Position numbers and translations under genes: made by a program. This document shows positions 27,786 through 36,864 of a stretch of 58,659 bases of DNA, in pieces. Within the stretch, counting starts at the first letter, position 1, and every line of letters begins with the position of its first letter. The DNA comes from Galactobacter sp052108535 (GTDB lineage: Bacteria; Actinomycetota; Actinomycetes; Actinomycetales; Micrococcaceae). Location of the stretch: positions 1 through 58,659 of the forward strand of contig JBQDZM010000016.1 of NCBI GenBank assembly GCA_052108535.1, read 5' to 3'. Below the pieces are notes generated by a model. That model saw only the letters and a list, made by a program, of their open reading frames with translations. It searched no databases and was not told the DNA's origin.

Positions 27786-28637
27786 ATGAGTCGAGTCGCG
27801 GCGCCGTCCCCCTCCCTGGCTGAAGTGTGGTCCACGGTAGAAGAACTGTGGCCCAGTTCCTTGGCGGAGCCGTGGGACGCGATCGGTCCGGTGACCGGTG
27901 ACCCGAACCAGACCGTGAAATGCATCGTCCTGGCCGTGGACCCCACGCTGGCGGTGGTGGATGACGCATTGGAGCGCGGAGCTGACCTGCTGATCACCCA
28001 TCACCCGCTGCTGCTGAGGGGAGTGCAGTCGGTGGCGGCCAACACGTTCAAGGGGCAGGTGGTGCACCGGCTGATCGAGAACCGGTGCGGGCTGCTGACC
28101 GCTCACACCAATGGTGACTGCGCCATCGGTGGCGTCTCCGAAGTCCTCATTCGTTCCTGCGGAGTGCAGGATTCCGTCCCGCTGGTGGCGTCATCTGGTG
28201 GGGTGGAGGGCGAGGGCCTCGGCCGTGTCGGTGATCTGCCGCGCGCGCTGCGCCTGACCGAGTTCGCCGAGCGCGTCTACTCCGTCCTACCGTCCGTGGC
28301 CGGCGGTGTCCGGGTGGCCGGAGACCCAGACGGGCTGATTCGACGTGTCGCTGTGTGCGGTGGTGCTGGGGACTCGCTGTTCGACGAGGTGAGGGAGAGC
28401 GGCGCGGATGTGTACGTCACGGCCGACCTGCGCCATCACCCCGCATCCGAGGCCCGCGAGGCAGCGGCAGGCGGCCGCCCCTACCTGGTGGACGTGTCCC
28501 ATTTCGCCTCGGAATGGCTGTGGCTCGGAGCCGCGGCAGGCGTATTGCACAGAGCGTTGCAGGACCAAGGATTTGACGTGGAGATCGCCGTTTCATCAGT
28601 CAACACCGACCCGTGGGATTTCATTCTTACCCCGTGA
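27786..28637 (+). CDS. Nif3-like dinuclear metal centre protein
   Basis: A 283-residue member of the NIF3/YbgI/YqfO family (the old GTP cyclohydrolase I type 2 name is now doubted). Metal-ligand motifs are present: ITHHPLLLRG, TAHTNGD and DVSHFASEW near the C-terminus. It is the first gene of a pair with the coiled-coil protein at 28696, the usual actinobacterial arrangement. A leaderless transcript is likely. The biochemical role is unsettled. Confidence 0.9.
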   Translation: MSRVAAPSPSLAEVWSTVEELWPSSLAEPWDAIGPVTGDPNQTVKCIVLAVDPTLAVVDDALERGADLLITHHPLLLRGVQSVAANTFKGQVVHRLIENRCGLLTAHTNGDCAIGGVSEVLIRSCGVQDSVPLVASSGGVEGEGLGRVGDLPRALRLTEFAERVYSVLPSVAGGVRVAGDPDGLIRRVAVCGGAGDSLFDEVRESGADVYVTADLRHHPASEAREAAAGGRPYLVDVSHFASEWLWLGAAAGVLHRALQDQGFDVEIAVSSVNTDPWDFILTP

Positions 28638-28695
28638 ACGGCATCGCGTCCCGCATCGCGGGCAAGCCCCAACCTCTTTCAAGGAGCACACCGAA

Positions 28696-29418
28696 GTGAT
28701 CACTGCATCCCCCGAACACCAGCGGCTCCTACTCAACGTACAGGCCCACGTCTCCGCGGCCAACGTGATCGCTAGGCAGCGGCGTGAGGCGCTGCAGGAC
28801 CCGGTGCTGCTCGCGGCCCGCGAGAGCGTGGATGCCGCACGGGCTCGCGTTGATGCGACACAGAGTGCCCGCCGTGACGCGGATGCCGAGGTGCAGCGAC
28901 TGGAGGACCAAGCGGCCAAGGTCGCGGAACGAATCAAGGGCAACGAAGCCAAGCTCATGTCCGGGCAATCAGGAGCGTCAACGCTGCAAGGTCTGCAGCG
29001 TGAGATCGAATCGCTGACCGCCACGGCGGCGGAGTTGGAGGACGAGGAACTGTCTGCGCTGGACGCGGCAGAAATCGCGGCCGCGGCCCTGGATGCGGCT
29101 GTGCTCGAGTTGGAAGCCAAGGAGCAGGACCTGGGGCGTGTGCAGGCCGAGGTGGACGCGACCGTTGCCGAACTGGACCGCCGCAATGGGGAAGAACTAG
29201 CGGCTCGCGAGGCGGTTGCGGCCGGCGTGCCGGGGGATCTGCTGGCGGACTTCGAGGAGCGTTTGGCGCGGCGGGGAGTAGGTGCGGCGGCCTTGGTCGG
29301 GTCCGTTTCCGGCGGGTCAGGGATGGAACTCTCGCCAGGAGACCTCCGGGAGATCCGCGCGGCAGCGCCGGATGAGGTGGTCTACTGCCCCGAGTCGGGA
29401 GTGATTCTGATCAGGTAG
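28696..29418 (+). CDS. CdsZ/CT398-like coiled-coil protein with a degenerate zinc ribbon
   Basis: 240 residues: a long helical coiled coil (about 20-170) rich in Ala, Glu and Arg, and a C-terminal zinc-ribbon region. In this family the ribbon normally has CGGC and CPEC pairs. Here they read SGGS (in SVSGGSGMEL) and CPES (in YCPESGVILIR), so three of four zinc-binding cysteines are serine and only one Cys remains. GTG start after AAGGAG. The nif3 neighbour confirms the family. Zinc binding as in the relatives is unlikely. Confidence 0.85.
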   Translation: MITASPEHQRLLLNVQAHVSAANVIARQRREALQDPVLLAARESVDAARARVDATQSARRDADAEVQRLEDQAAKVAERIKGNEAKLMSGQSGASTLQGLQREIESLTATAAELEDEELSALDAAEIAAAALDAAVLELEAKEQDLGRVQAEVDATVAELDRRNGEELAAREAVAAGVPGDLLADFEERLARRGVGAAALVGSVSGGSGMELSPGDLREIRAAAPDEVVYCPESGVILIR

Positions 29419-29563
29419 GGCAAGCGTCCTGCGCCGAGGTTGAACATGGTGCGGCGCGAGCCAAACTACTGAGGGTGCGGGGTAGTGTACATAGTGCGTA
29501 CGTACAAAATACTTAAGTCAGTAGATTGCTCTGTTATTGGGCTATATCTTGGAGTAATCACAA

Positions 29564-32179
29564 GTGCTCGACTCGGCACCCAACCGGGTCCCTCAAAGGT
29601 ATAGCGCCATGACATCACTACCTCAATCGTCGACTGTGTCCACACCATCCGTTGATTCGGCCGCTGCTGCCGCTGTTGGCCGCGGGCAGCCAAGGCCAGC
29701 TTGGACTACGTTCAGGGCCTGCGCTCCAGAGCGTGTGGACCGCATCATCGAAGCACTACGCCCCAACGCCTCCACCGTCATCCTGGTGGGCGAATACGGG
29801 GTGGGGAAGTTCAGCCTGGCCAGTGAGGCCGTCGCGGAGCTGGCGCAACGCGCGGAACTACCTAGCACAGTGGTGATAGTACGTAGTGAAGCGGAACTCA
29901 CCCCGGAGGCCGTTGAATCCCTGTCGGTGGAGGGGGAGAGGTTCCTGGTCCTGGAAGGCATCGACAGCTACGGTGCCGGGGCCGCCGCGACCGTAGAACG
30001 AATGGCCGGCACCCCGGGCTTTCGTATCGTTGCGACGGCCAGGCGGATCCGCGGGGGAGCCACGCGCCTTGCATCGCGGATCGGCGTGCGTCGGGTTGCG
30101 GTCCCTGCACTATCACTGAAGGAGGCGGAAAGGTACCTGTGCCTTTTGCTCGGGAGTGAGGGCGTGGACTCGCTCACCTTGCGGCGCTGGTATCGGTGGA
30201 CCGCAGGGAACTTCACGTCGCTCACCATGCTGGCGCCGGCCGTGGAGGAAGCCGGTGCCCTGGGGCGCAGGCATGGGTTGGTTTGGGATCAATCGGCCGG
30301 TGAGCACGTACCTGCAGAATTCGCGGAGGACCTGCTGCGTCGTTGCAGTGCAGACGAGTTAGCTACCCTTCAACTGGTTGCGGCCGCTGAACCCATCAGG
30401 GAGGAGCCGCTGCAAGCTCTGCTGCCACCGGGGCACCTGGCGCGGCTGATGGACCAGGGGTTCCTCACGGTGGAGAGGCGAGACACCGGTGGAACCAGAG
30501 TGGCCTTCAAGCAGCCACTGCACGCCATGGTGGTCAAGGAGCAAACCTGTCCGGTGCGGCTGCGGGAGATCAACCGGAACTTGTACGAGACACTTTCGAC
30601 CGATCTGGGGCGTCGAGACCCCACAGCGTCCGGGGGCAAGCTCGCCAGAATGGTGGATTTCGGCCTCGGGGCCGGTCTCGAACTCCCGGTTGACTGGCTA
30701 TTCGCGGCGTTGAACCATCAGGTGGCCATGGGGACCCAAGATGATTTGTGCACCAGGATCTGTCTGGCCATCGCTGCCCACAAGGATGCGAACTCGACAC
30801 AACTGGCCAAGGCGGCCATCTGGTCGGCGGTGGCCGCCCGCTTCACGGGGGATAAAGAACTCGCTGCAGCGGCTCAACGTTGGGGACTGCGGGCCGAGGC
30901 GTCGCTCAGGCCGATGGTCGGCGCCCCGGACCGACTCTATTGCGCGCTGCAGGTGCGCCTAGCTACGTATGAGGCGGCCGACCTGGGAGAGTTGGAGGCC
31001 GCCAGACGCAGGCTGACCGCTCTTGAGGACGGTGCCCGGCATGCCACCGACAGCGTCCGGTTGTCTGTGAGGAGCGCACTGACTGCCTCTCGGGCTGCTG
31101 CCGGTCGTCTTGACAGCATCGATGAGGGCGGCTCGCAGGACGCGAGATTGTTGCAGATGCCGGTGGAGAGAACTCGCTTCTGGTCGGAGGTGGCCGCCGC
31201 ACTGGTGCTGGCGCAACGGGGAAAGTTCGCCGAAGCCACGTCGCGTTCCGAAGTCGCTGCCACCATGATGGGATTGGGTGGCGCCGCACACGAGTCCAAC
31301 GCGGAGCTGTTGGGTTTCTGTACTTTCTTGAGCTACTGGTTCTCCGGGGCGTCCGAACTGGCCCAAGATGCCATGGACCAGTTGCGCACAGCAGCTAGGT
31401 CCGGGCAGTCCAAGAGTGGTCTGGTTGAGCTGGCTGAGGTCCTGCAGGCAACGGCGGCGGGCCGCTGGCAAGAGGTGGAACGTCGGGCACATGTGCTCAT
31501 CCTGCGCCTGACGGACCACGACCCGTACGTGATGCGTCCCCTTGCACGTGCGGCGTTGGCTTTGGCGCTTGCGGGCTTGGGGCAGCGCTCCGCCTCGCTG
31601 CAGGCCATCCGGATCGCTGAGACCGCACGCTTCGGTGTGTCACAGATGGCCCGCGGCATGCTGCTGACCCTGACCCTGAGGGCGCGCGTGTGGAATCACG
31701 CCCCGGATACGGAGGCGGCTGCTCGTGACGTCGCCAACTGGGCGGCAGCTGACCGGCTTCCCATGGTGGAGCTGGTGGCCATTCACGTCCGGGGTCTGGC
31801 GAACTCGCAGTCCCTGCCGCAACTGCTCCCGCGGCTGGAGTTGTTGGCGGCAGAAGTGGATTCTCCGGTGGCGGAAGTGGTGAGGCAGCATTGCCAGGAA
31901 CTGGCGACCCAGCAGCCCGCCTGGGAGACGCCGGCTGCACGGATGCTGGCGTCCTTTGGAGCCTGGATGCCGCTGCCCGCCTCCCCACAACTCTCCGCCC
32001 GCGAACGCGAGATTTCGTTGCTGGCAGCCCTGGGGTACTCCAGTAAGTGGATCGCTGAACATCATCACCTCTCGGTCCGCACGGTCGAGACGCACCTGCG
32101 TCACGTCTTCGCGAAGATCGGCACCACCAATCGTGACGAACTGCGGGGTTGGTTCCGCAGGGAGTCGTCAGGACAGTGA
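29564..32179 (+). CDS. large LuxR-family ATPase regulator (LAL/MalT-like)
   Basis: 871 residues: an N-terminal P-loop ATPase with Walker A GEYGVGKFS (about 76-84) and a hydrophobic Walker B-like LVLEGID, a long helical-repeat middle region, and a C-terminal LuxR helix-turn-helix (LSAREREISLLAALGYSSKWIAEHHHLSVRTVETH... near 805-860). Start GTG 29564 is supported by GGAG 9 bases upstream; an ATG at 29609 is an alternative. It precedes the polysaccharide genes on the same strand and is the likely regulator, though that is positional inference. The upstream 29470-29550 stretch is distinctly AT-rich and contains GTACGTAC. Confidence 0.85.
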   Translation: MLDSAPNRVPQRYSAMTSLPQSSTVSTPSVDSAAAAAVGRGQPRPAWTTFRACAPERVDRIIEALRPNASTVILVGEYGVGKFSLASEAVAELAQRAELPSTVVIVRSEAELTPEAVESLSVEGERFLVLEGIDSYGAGAAATVERMAGTPGFRIVATARRIRGGATRLASRIGVRRVAVPALSLKEAERYLCLLLGSEGVDSLTLRRWYRWTAGNFTSLTMLAPAVEEAGALGRRHGLVWDQSAGEHVPAEFAEDLLRRCSADELATLQLVAAAEPIREEPLQALLPPGHLARLMDQGFLTVERRDTGGTRVAFKQPLHAMVVKEQTCPVRLREINRNLYETLSTDLGRRDPTASGGKLARMVDFGLGAGLELPVDWLFAALNHQVAMGTQDDLCTRICLAIAAHKDANSTQLAKAAIWSAVAARFTGDKELAAAAQRWGLRAEASLRPMVGAPDRLYCALQVRLATYEAADLGELEAARRRLTALEDGARHATDSVRLSVRSALTASRAAAGRLDSIDEGGSQDARLLQMPVERTRFWSEVAAALVLAQRGKFAEATSRSEVAATMMGLGGAAHESNAELLGFCTFLSYWFSGASELAQDAMDQLRTAARSGQSKSGLVELAEVLQATAAGRWQEVERRAHVLILRLTDHDPYVMRPLARAALALALAGLGQRSASLQAIRIAETARFGVSQMARGMLLTLTLRARVWNHAPDTEAAARDVANWAAADRLPMVELVAIHVRGLANSQSLPQLLPRLELLAAEVDSPVAEVVRQHCQELATQQPAWETPAARMLASFGAWMPLPASPQLSAREREISLLAALGYSSKWIAEHHHLSVRTVETHLRHVFAKIGTTNRDELRGWFRRESSGQ

Positions 32180-32350
32180 GTACGTAGCCACAGGCGCGTT
32201 GTCCGGCGGACCCGCGGTTAATAACACTGTTGGGGATATGACCGGAAACTGCTCTCGGTGCGGCTTGCGTATTCCCCACACAGACCGGCCATCCCAGCTC
32301 TTAACCTGAGTCCGTTATCACCGACTGACACGTGGTTTGAGGAGCAGCAA

Positions 32351-33811
32351 GTGCTGGTTGATCGCAAGAACGCGGCCTCCGGGCGGCATGGACTGACACG
32401 TCGTGTCAGCCGCAGGATGAGATGGTCCGACGCCGTTCGCCGTCGGTTGTACATCACCGACTCACTCGTGGTGGTCACTGCCGTGGCCCTCGGCTGGATC
32501 ATGCAACAACTCACCGCGACCACGGACCGCGCAACGCTGCGAGACGCCATGCTGTTGGCGCTGCTGTGGCTGGTACTGCTGGCCGGCACCCGGACGCGCG
32601 GCACCGATGTCCTCGGGGCAGGTAGCACGGAGTATCGGAGGATCCTGCAGGCCACGTGCCTGGCCTTCGGCGCCGTAGCCATCGCGCGGCTGATCATGGG
32701 ATGGGAAGGCAACCGCACCCTCCTGCTCACAGCCTTCGTCATGGGCCTCGCAGAACTGCTCGTGGGACGGTGGTCCTGGCGCACCTGGCTGCTTGGCAGA
32801 CGCGTAGCGGGCCAGTGCCTGGCCCGGAGCCTGGTCGTGGGATGCAGGGAGGACGTGGAGCGATTCGTCTTGGCTCTGGACGGGACCACCACGCACCAGT
32901 ACCAGGTCGTCGCGGTGACCGTGACGGACTCCGGTCGGCGCGCTCCGGTCGACGTGGCAGGACACCGGGTGGTGGGGACGGCTGCCTCGGTCGCCAAGAC
33001 CGCGACGCAGATCGGTGCTGACACCATCATTGTGGTGGGGGAGAACCCAGCCAATCCCTCTTTCGTCAGAGATCTCTACTGTCAGCTGGAAGGATCCCCG
33101 GCACGGCTGGTCCTGGCCCATCGGGCTGCTGAGGTCCTGGGAGACAAGGCGCAGTTACACCCCGTTCGGGGCCTGCCACTGCTGACCATGGACATACCGA
33201 CCTACCGTGGCGGGCAGCTCGTGTACAAAAGGGCCCTCGACATCCTCTGCTCGTCGCTGGCGCTCCTGGTGATCGCTGTCATGACCCCTGTCATCGCGCT
33301 GCTGATCAAACTGGATTCGCGCGGCCCGGTGTTTTTCTCGCAGCGGCGCGTGGGACGAGACGGCACGTACTTCACGATGTACAAGTTCCGCACCATGGTC
33401 ACCACAGCCGAAGCCGACTTGGCAGCCCTCAAGGAATCCAACGAGGGCGCAGGCCCCTTGTTCAAACTCAAGAGCGACCCAAGAGTGACTCGGATGGGCC
33501 GCGTCCTGCGCAGGCTCTCCCTGGACGAACTACCCCAATTCTGGAACGTGCTGAAGGGGGATATGAGCGTGGTGGGACCCCGACCCCCACTTCCGGACGA
33601 AGCCACCACCTACGACGGTCAGGAGGCACGCAGGCTCTACATGAAACCCGGTATCACCGGCCTTTGGCAGGTCAGCGGGCGCAGCGACCTCAGCTGGGAG
33701 GACAGCGTCGCCTTGGACCTCAACTACGTGGAGCACTGGAGCGTGGCCAAGGACCTGCAGATCATGTGGCGCACTGGCCGCGCCATGATCCGTCCGCAAG
33801 GAGCGTACTGA
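32351..33811 (+). CDS. polyprenyl-phosphate sugar phosphotransferase (WbaP/exoY type)
   Basis: Begins repeat-unit assembly by moving a sugar-1-phosphate from a nucleotide sugar to undecaprenyl phosphate. 486 residues: four to five N-terminal membrane helices, a middle CoA-binding-like domain (about 150-270) and the C-terminal PF02397 catalytic domain (YKRALDILCSSLALL, RVGRDGTYFTMYKFRTM, RRLSLDELPQFWNVLKGDMSVVGPRP). GTG 32351 follows GAGGAG by 6 bases. It overlaps the next gene by one base (TGATG). Confidence 0.93.
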   Translation: MLVDRKNAASGRHGLTRRVSRRMRWSDAVRRRLYITDSLVVVTAVALGWIMQQLTATTDRATLRDAMLLALLWLVLLAGTRTRGTDVLGAGSTEYRRILQATCLAFGAVAIARLIMGWEGNRTLLLTAFVMGLAELLVGRWSWRTWLLGRRVAGQCLARSLVVGCREDVERFVLALDGTTTHQYQVVAVTVTDSGRRAPVDVAGHRVVGTAASVAKTATQIGADTIIVVGENPANPSFVRDLYCQLEGSPARLVLAHRAAEVLGDKAQLHPVRGLPLLTMDIPTYRGGQLVYKRALDILCSSLALLVIAVMTPVIALLIKLDSRGPVFFSQRRVGRDGTYFTMYKFRTMVTTAEADLAALKESNEGAGPLFKLKSDPRVTRMGRVLRRLSLDELPQFWNVLKGDMSVVGPRPPLPDEATTYDGQEARRLYMKPGITGLWQVSGRSDLSWEDSVALDLNYVEHWSVAKDLQIMWRTGRAMIRPQGAY

Positions 33812-34563
33812 TGCTCTCCCCAAACGCAGTCACCGTCTCCCGGGTCAAGGTCTACGCCTTCACACAGAGCAGCCTGACGGACACCGTCACCAGCCTCGCG
33901 CAGACCCCAGGCACGGACGTGCTGGTGGGGATCAACGCCCACGTGTGCAACCTGGCCCGCCGCGACCCACAGCTACGCAGCTTCCTCGACACCGCCCTCA
34001 CCTACGCCGACGGGCAGTCCGTGGTCTGGAGCGCGCGCTTCCTGGGAACGTCGGTGCCGCAGCGACTGGCCACAACGGACGTGGCGGAACCCGTCCTCCG
34101 GGCGGCAGCGGCAGCCGGACTACCCGTTTACTTCTTCGGTGCCAAACCAGGCGTCGCAGAGGAAGCAGCCCGCACCCTGCGCCAACGGATCCCACGCCTG
34201 AAATTGCGCACTCACCACGGCTACGTGGACAGTACCGAGACCGCCGCACTCCTGTCCGACATCAACGATCACGGCACCAAGGTGCTGTTCGTCGGGATGG
34301 GGGACCCCACCCAGGAGCGCTGGGTGGCTGAACACGCCGCACAGCTGCCGCCAGTGGTGCTGACCTGCGGAGGGCTGTTCGACTGGCTGAGCGGCCACCA
34401 CCGGCGGGCACCCCAATGGATGATCGGGGCCGGCCTCGAATGGCTGTGGCGCCTGCTGATCGAACCCCGCAGGCTTGCCACCAGATACCTGGTGGGAAAC
34501 CCTGCCTTCATGCTCGCCGTGGTGCGGCAACGATGGGTGCTCCGGAACCGAGAACGCACATGA
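33811..34563 (+). CDS. WecG/TagA/CpsF family glycosyltransferase
   Basis: GT26 enzyme that adds the second sugar (commonly ManNAc or a relative) to the lipid-linked first sugar. 250 residues with VGMGDPTQERW and the C-terminal GGLFDWLSGHHRRAPQWM...GLEWLWRLLIEPRRL signature. No transmembrane segment; it should act at the inner face. ATG overlaps the transferase stop by one base, and its own stop overlaps the flippase ATG. Confidence 0.93.
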   Translation: MLSPNAVTVSRVKVYAFTQSSLTDTVTSLAQTPGTDVLVGINAHVCNLARRDPQLRSFLDTALTYADGQSVVWSARFLGTSVPQRLATTDVAEPVLRAAAAAGLPVYFFGAKPGVAEEAARTLRQRIPRLKLRTHHGYVDSTETAALLSDINDHGTKVLFVGMGDPTQERWVAEHAAQLPPVVLTCGGLFDWLSGHHRRAPQWMIGAGLEWLWRLLIEPRRLATRYLVGNPAFMLAVVRQRWVLRNRERT

Positions 34564-36074
34564 GTACCCCCGGCTCCCTCGGACGCCAGAGTGCCTTCAG
34601 CTTCCTGGGGTCCGCCACCAGCGCCGCCATGGGCCTGGTGCTGGTCGTGGTCCTTGGGCGCGTCCTGGGCGAGGCCGGTTCCGGCGTCGTGATGCAGGCC
34701 ATCGGCGTCTTCATGATCGCCCTCGGAATCTCGCGTTGCGGCATGGACTCCGCAGCACTCTGGCTGCTTCCGCGGCTCGCCCTCGATACCAAAGGCCACG
34801 TGGCGCCGGCAGCCTGGTTCATGATCCTCACCTCAGGGGCCATGGGAAGCGCCTGCGCCGTGGCCACCACCCTCACCGTGCGCCTCATGGCACCCACCAC
34901 CGAAGCCGCCGCCGCCGCGATCATCGCTTCAGCCTGGTTCCTACCACCCACAGCCATGCTGCTCACAGCCCTGGCCGCCACCCGCGCACTGGGCGGCGTG
35001 GCCGCCTACGTGGTCGTCGGGAACCTGATCCTTCCGACCCTACGCCCGCTCACCATCGTCATCGCCGTGGCCGCCGGTGCAGGGACCGTCGGAGCCACCA
35101 TCGCGTGGGCAACCCCTGCCGTCCCCGCACTCGCGCTCGCCGTCGGCGTCCTCCTGGTCCAGCTGCGCCGCACCGCACCCGGTCAACGAGGCACCACGGC
35201 AGAGTTCCTCCGCTCAGGCACACCCGGCCGGGCGCTGCGCTACGCCGGACCAAGGGTGGTCTCCTCCACACTTGAACAGGTTCTGGCCTGGGTCGGGATC
35301 ATCCTGGTGGGCCTCATCGCCGGACCCGTCGCCGCAGGCGTCTACGCGGCGGCCACCCGATTCGCCACGTCCGGGATGATCGTGGACACCGCCATCCGCG
35401 TGACTGTCTCGCCCTTGTTCAGTCGCCTCCACCACCGCAGCCAGATTCCCGAACTCGTTGATGTCTACCGCCGAGCCACCACCTGGCTGGTGCTCTTCAG
35501 TGCCCCGGTCTTCCTCCTGCTCGCTGTCTTCGCGCCGGTCGCGCTCGGAATGCTCGGAGACGGATTCAGGATCGGCAGCGCGACCCTGGCCGTGATGTGT
35601 GTCGGCGCCACGATCACGCTCATGGCAGGCAATATCCACTCCCTCCTCTTGATGGGCGGCCACAGTGGCCTGGCGGCACTCAACAAAATCATCGCGGTGG
35701 TCGTCAACATCGTCCTCCTCCTGGCCCTCACACCCCTCTGGGGCATCGTCGGCGCCGCCGTAGCCTGGGTGGCCGCGTGCCTCCTGGACGCCATGCTGGC
35801 CACCATCCAAGTCCACCGTGTCATGCACCTGCACCTACCCCTGACCTCAGGTCTGCGCCCACTCGTTGGCACCCTCGCCACCATCGGCATCCCAGCCTTG
35901 ACCTCGCGAGCACTCCTCGGCGCCACCGTCCTAGGCCTCGCCGTAGCCCTGGTCGTGGGCGGCGCGGCCTTCGTTCTCTGGTGCCGGTTGGACCGCACCC
36001 GGTTGCGCCTGGACACGTCCCTTCGTTCCCCCGAATCCTCCCCACGCCCAGAAAGGAAGGCCTCCCATGCGTGA
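34560..36074 (+). CDS. polysaccharide flippase (Wzx-like, MATE/MVF superfamily)
   Basis: 504 residues with 12 or more hydrophobic helices and a short basic tail. The first helices resemble the lipid-linked oligosaccharide flippases of Wzx type (GSATSAAMGLVLVVVLGRVLG). It should move the finished repeat unit across the membrane. It overlaps the WecG gene by four bases and the next gene by eight. Confidence 0.9.
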   Translation: MSTPGSLGRQSAFSFLGSATSAAMGLVLVVVLGRVLGEAGSGVVMQAIGVFMIALGISRCGMDSAALWLLPRLALDTKGHVAPAAWFMILTSGAMGSACAVATTLTVRLMAPTTEAAAAAIIASAWFLPPTAMLLTALAATRALGGVAAYVVVGNLILPTLRPLTIVIAVAAGAGTVGATIAWATPAVPALALAVGVLLVQLRRTAPGQRGTTAEFLRSGTPGRALRYAGPRVVSSTLEQVLAWVGIILVGLIAGPVAAGVYAAATRFATSGMIVDTAIRVTVSPLFSRLHHRSQIPELVDVYRRATTWLVLFSAPVFLLLAVFAPVALGMLGDGFRIGSATLAVMCVGATITLMAGNIHSLLLMGGHSGLAALNKIIAVVVNIVLLLALTPLWGIVGAAVAWVAACLLDAMLATIQVHRVMHLHLPLTSGLRPLVGTLATIGIPALTSRALLGATVLGLAVALVVGGAAFVLWCRLDRTRLRLDTSLRSPESSPRPERKASHA

Positions 36075-36864
36075 ACATCCCACCGGCCCTACCCGCAGAG
36101 CCCGTGCTCTCGTCGTAGCTGTCGGCAGCGTTGCCACCGTGGCGGGACTCGCCGTCGCGGTCGTCGCCTCGGCCGCGCAGCGGCCCGACGGCGGGTCAAA
36201 CGGCCAGCGCGACCCTCGCCCCACTCAGGCGACGGTTCGTCCGTCGGACACCAATGTTGAGGCCAGGGCGGCAGCCGCCACCCAAGACAGCACACCCAGT
36301 CGAGCGGCCGCAGGCCGCGCCACACCAGACGCAGCGAGCACGAGTTCCGCCACGGCGAGCCCTACGGCCGCAGCGAACACTCGGCCCGCGGGAACGAAGC
36401 CGTCGGAGGCCACGGCGAGTCTGTTGGGGCGCGAGCGGGCGGAGGACCTGGTGAGTGACGGTCTGTCCGTGGCGCTGGACGAGCCGCAGTCCGCCAAGGA
36501 GCTGCGCGCAGAGGTGAAGGACGTCGCCGTTGACGATTACCTGGAAGAACTCGAGACGCAGTGGCAAGAGCTGGATGCCTATGGCTGGGAGATCGAGGGG
36601 AGTCCCAGGGTGCTGAGCAGCGAGGTCACGACGCGTTCGGAGAAGGAACGTACAGCGGTGATCACCGCGTGTATCGATTCCTCCGCTGTGCGCCTTCTGG
36701 ACGCGGACCGGAAGGCGATCAACGCTCGGGCCGACCGCTCCGGGCCGGGTATCCAGATCTTCACGGTCCAGCAGGGTGACGACGCTCGTTGGCGCATCGT
36801 GGACAGGTCCTTCCCTGCGGACCCTGCCTGCGGAACCGACGCTAAGAACAGGAAGAAGCCATGA
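36067..36864 (+). CDS. membrane-anchored protein with Ser/Thr/Ala-rich stalk
   Basis: 265 residues: a basic start, one hydrophobic segment (about 16-37), a Thr/Ala/Ser/Pro-rich low-complexity stalk (about 40-120) and a compact C-terminal domain (about 120-265) with two cysteines. The C-domain looks like an NTF2-like fold (motif IVDRSFP at the end), but this is a guess. An extracytoplasmic protein on a stalk, coupled in the middle of a polysaccharide locus. Possible roles are wall anchoring or assembly. It overlaps both neighbours. Confidence 0.7.
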   Translation: MREHPTGPTRRARALVVAVGSVATVAGLAVAVVASAAQRPDGGSNGQRDPRPTQATVRPSDTNVEARAAAATQDSTPSRAAAGRATPDAASTSSATASPTAAANTRPAGTKPSEATASLLGRERAEDLVSDGLSVALDEPQSAKELRAEVKDVAVDDYLEELETQWQELDAYGWEIEGSPRVLSSEVTTRSEKERTAVITACIDSSAVRLLDADRKAINARADRSGPGIQIFTVQQGDDARWRIVDRSFPADPACGTDAKNRKKP

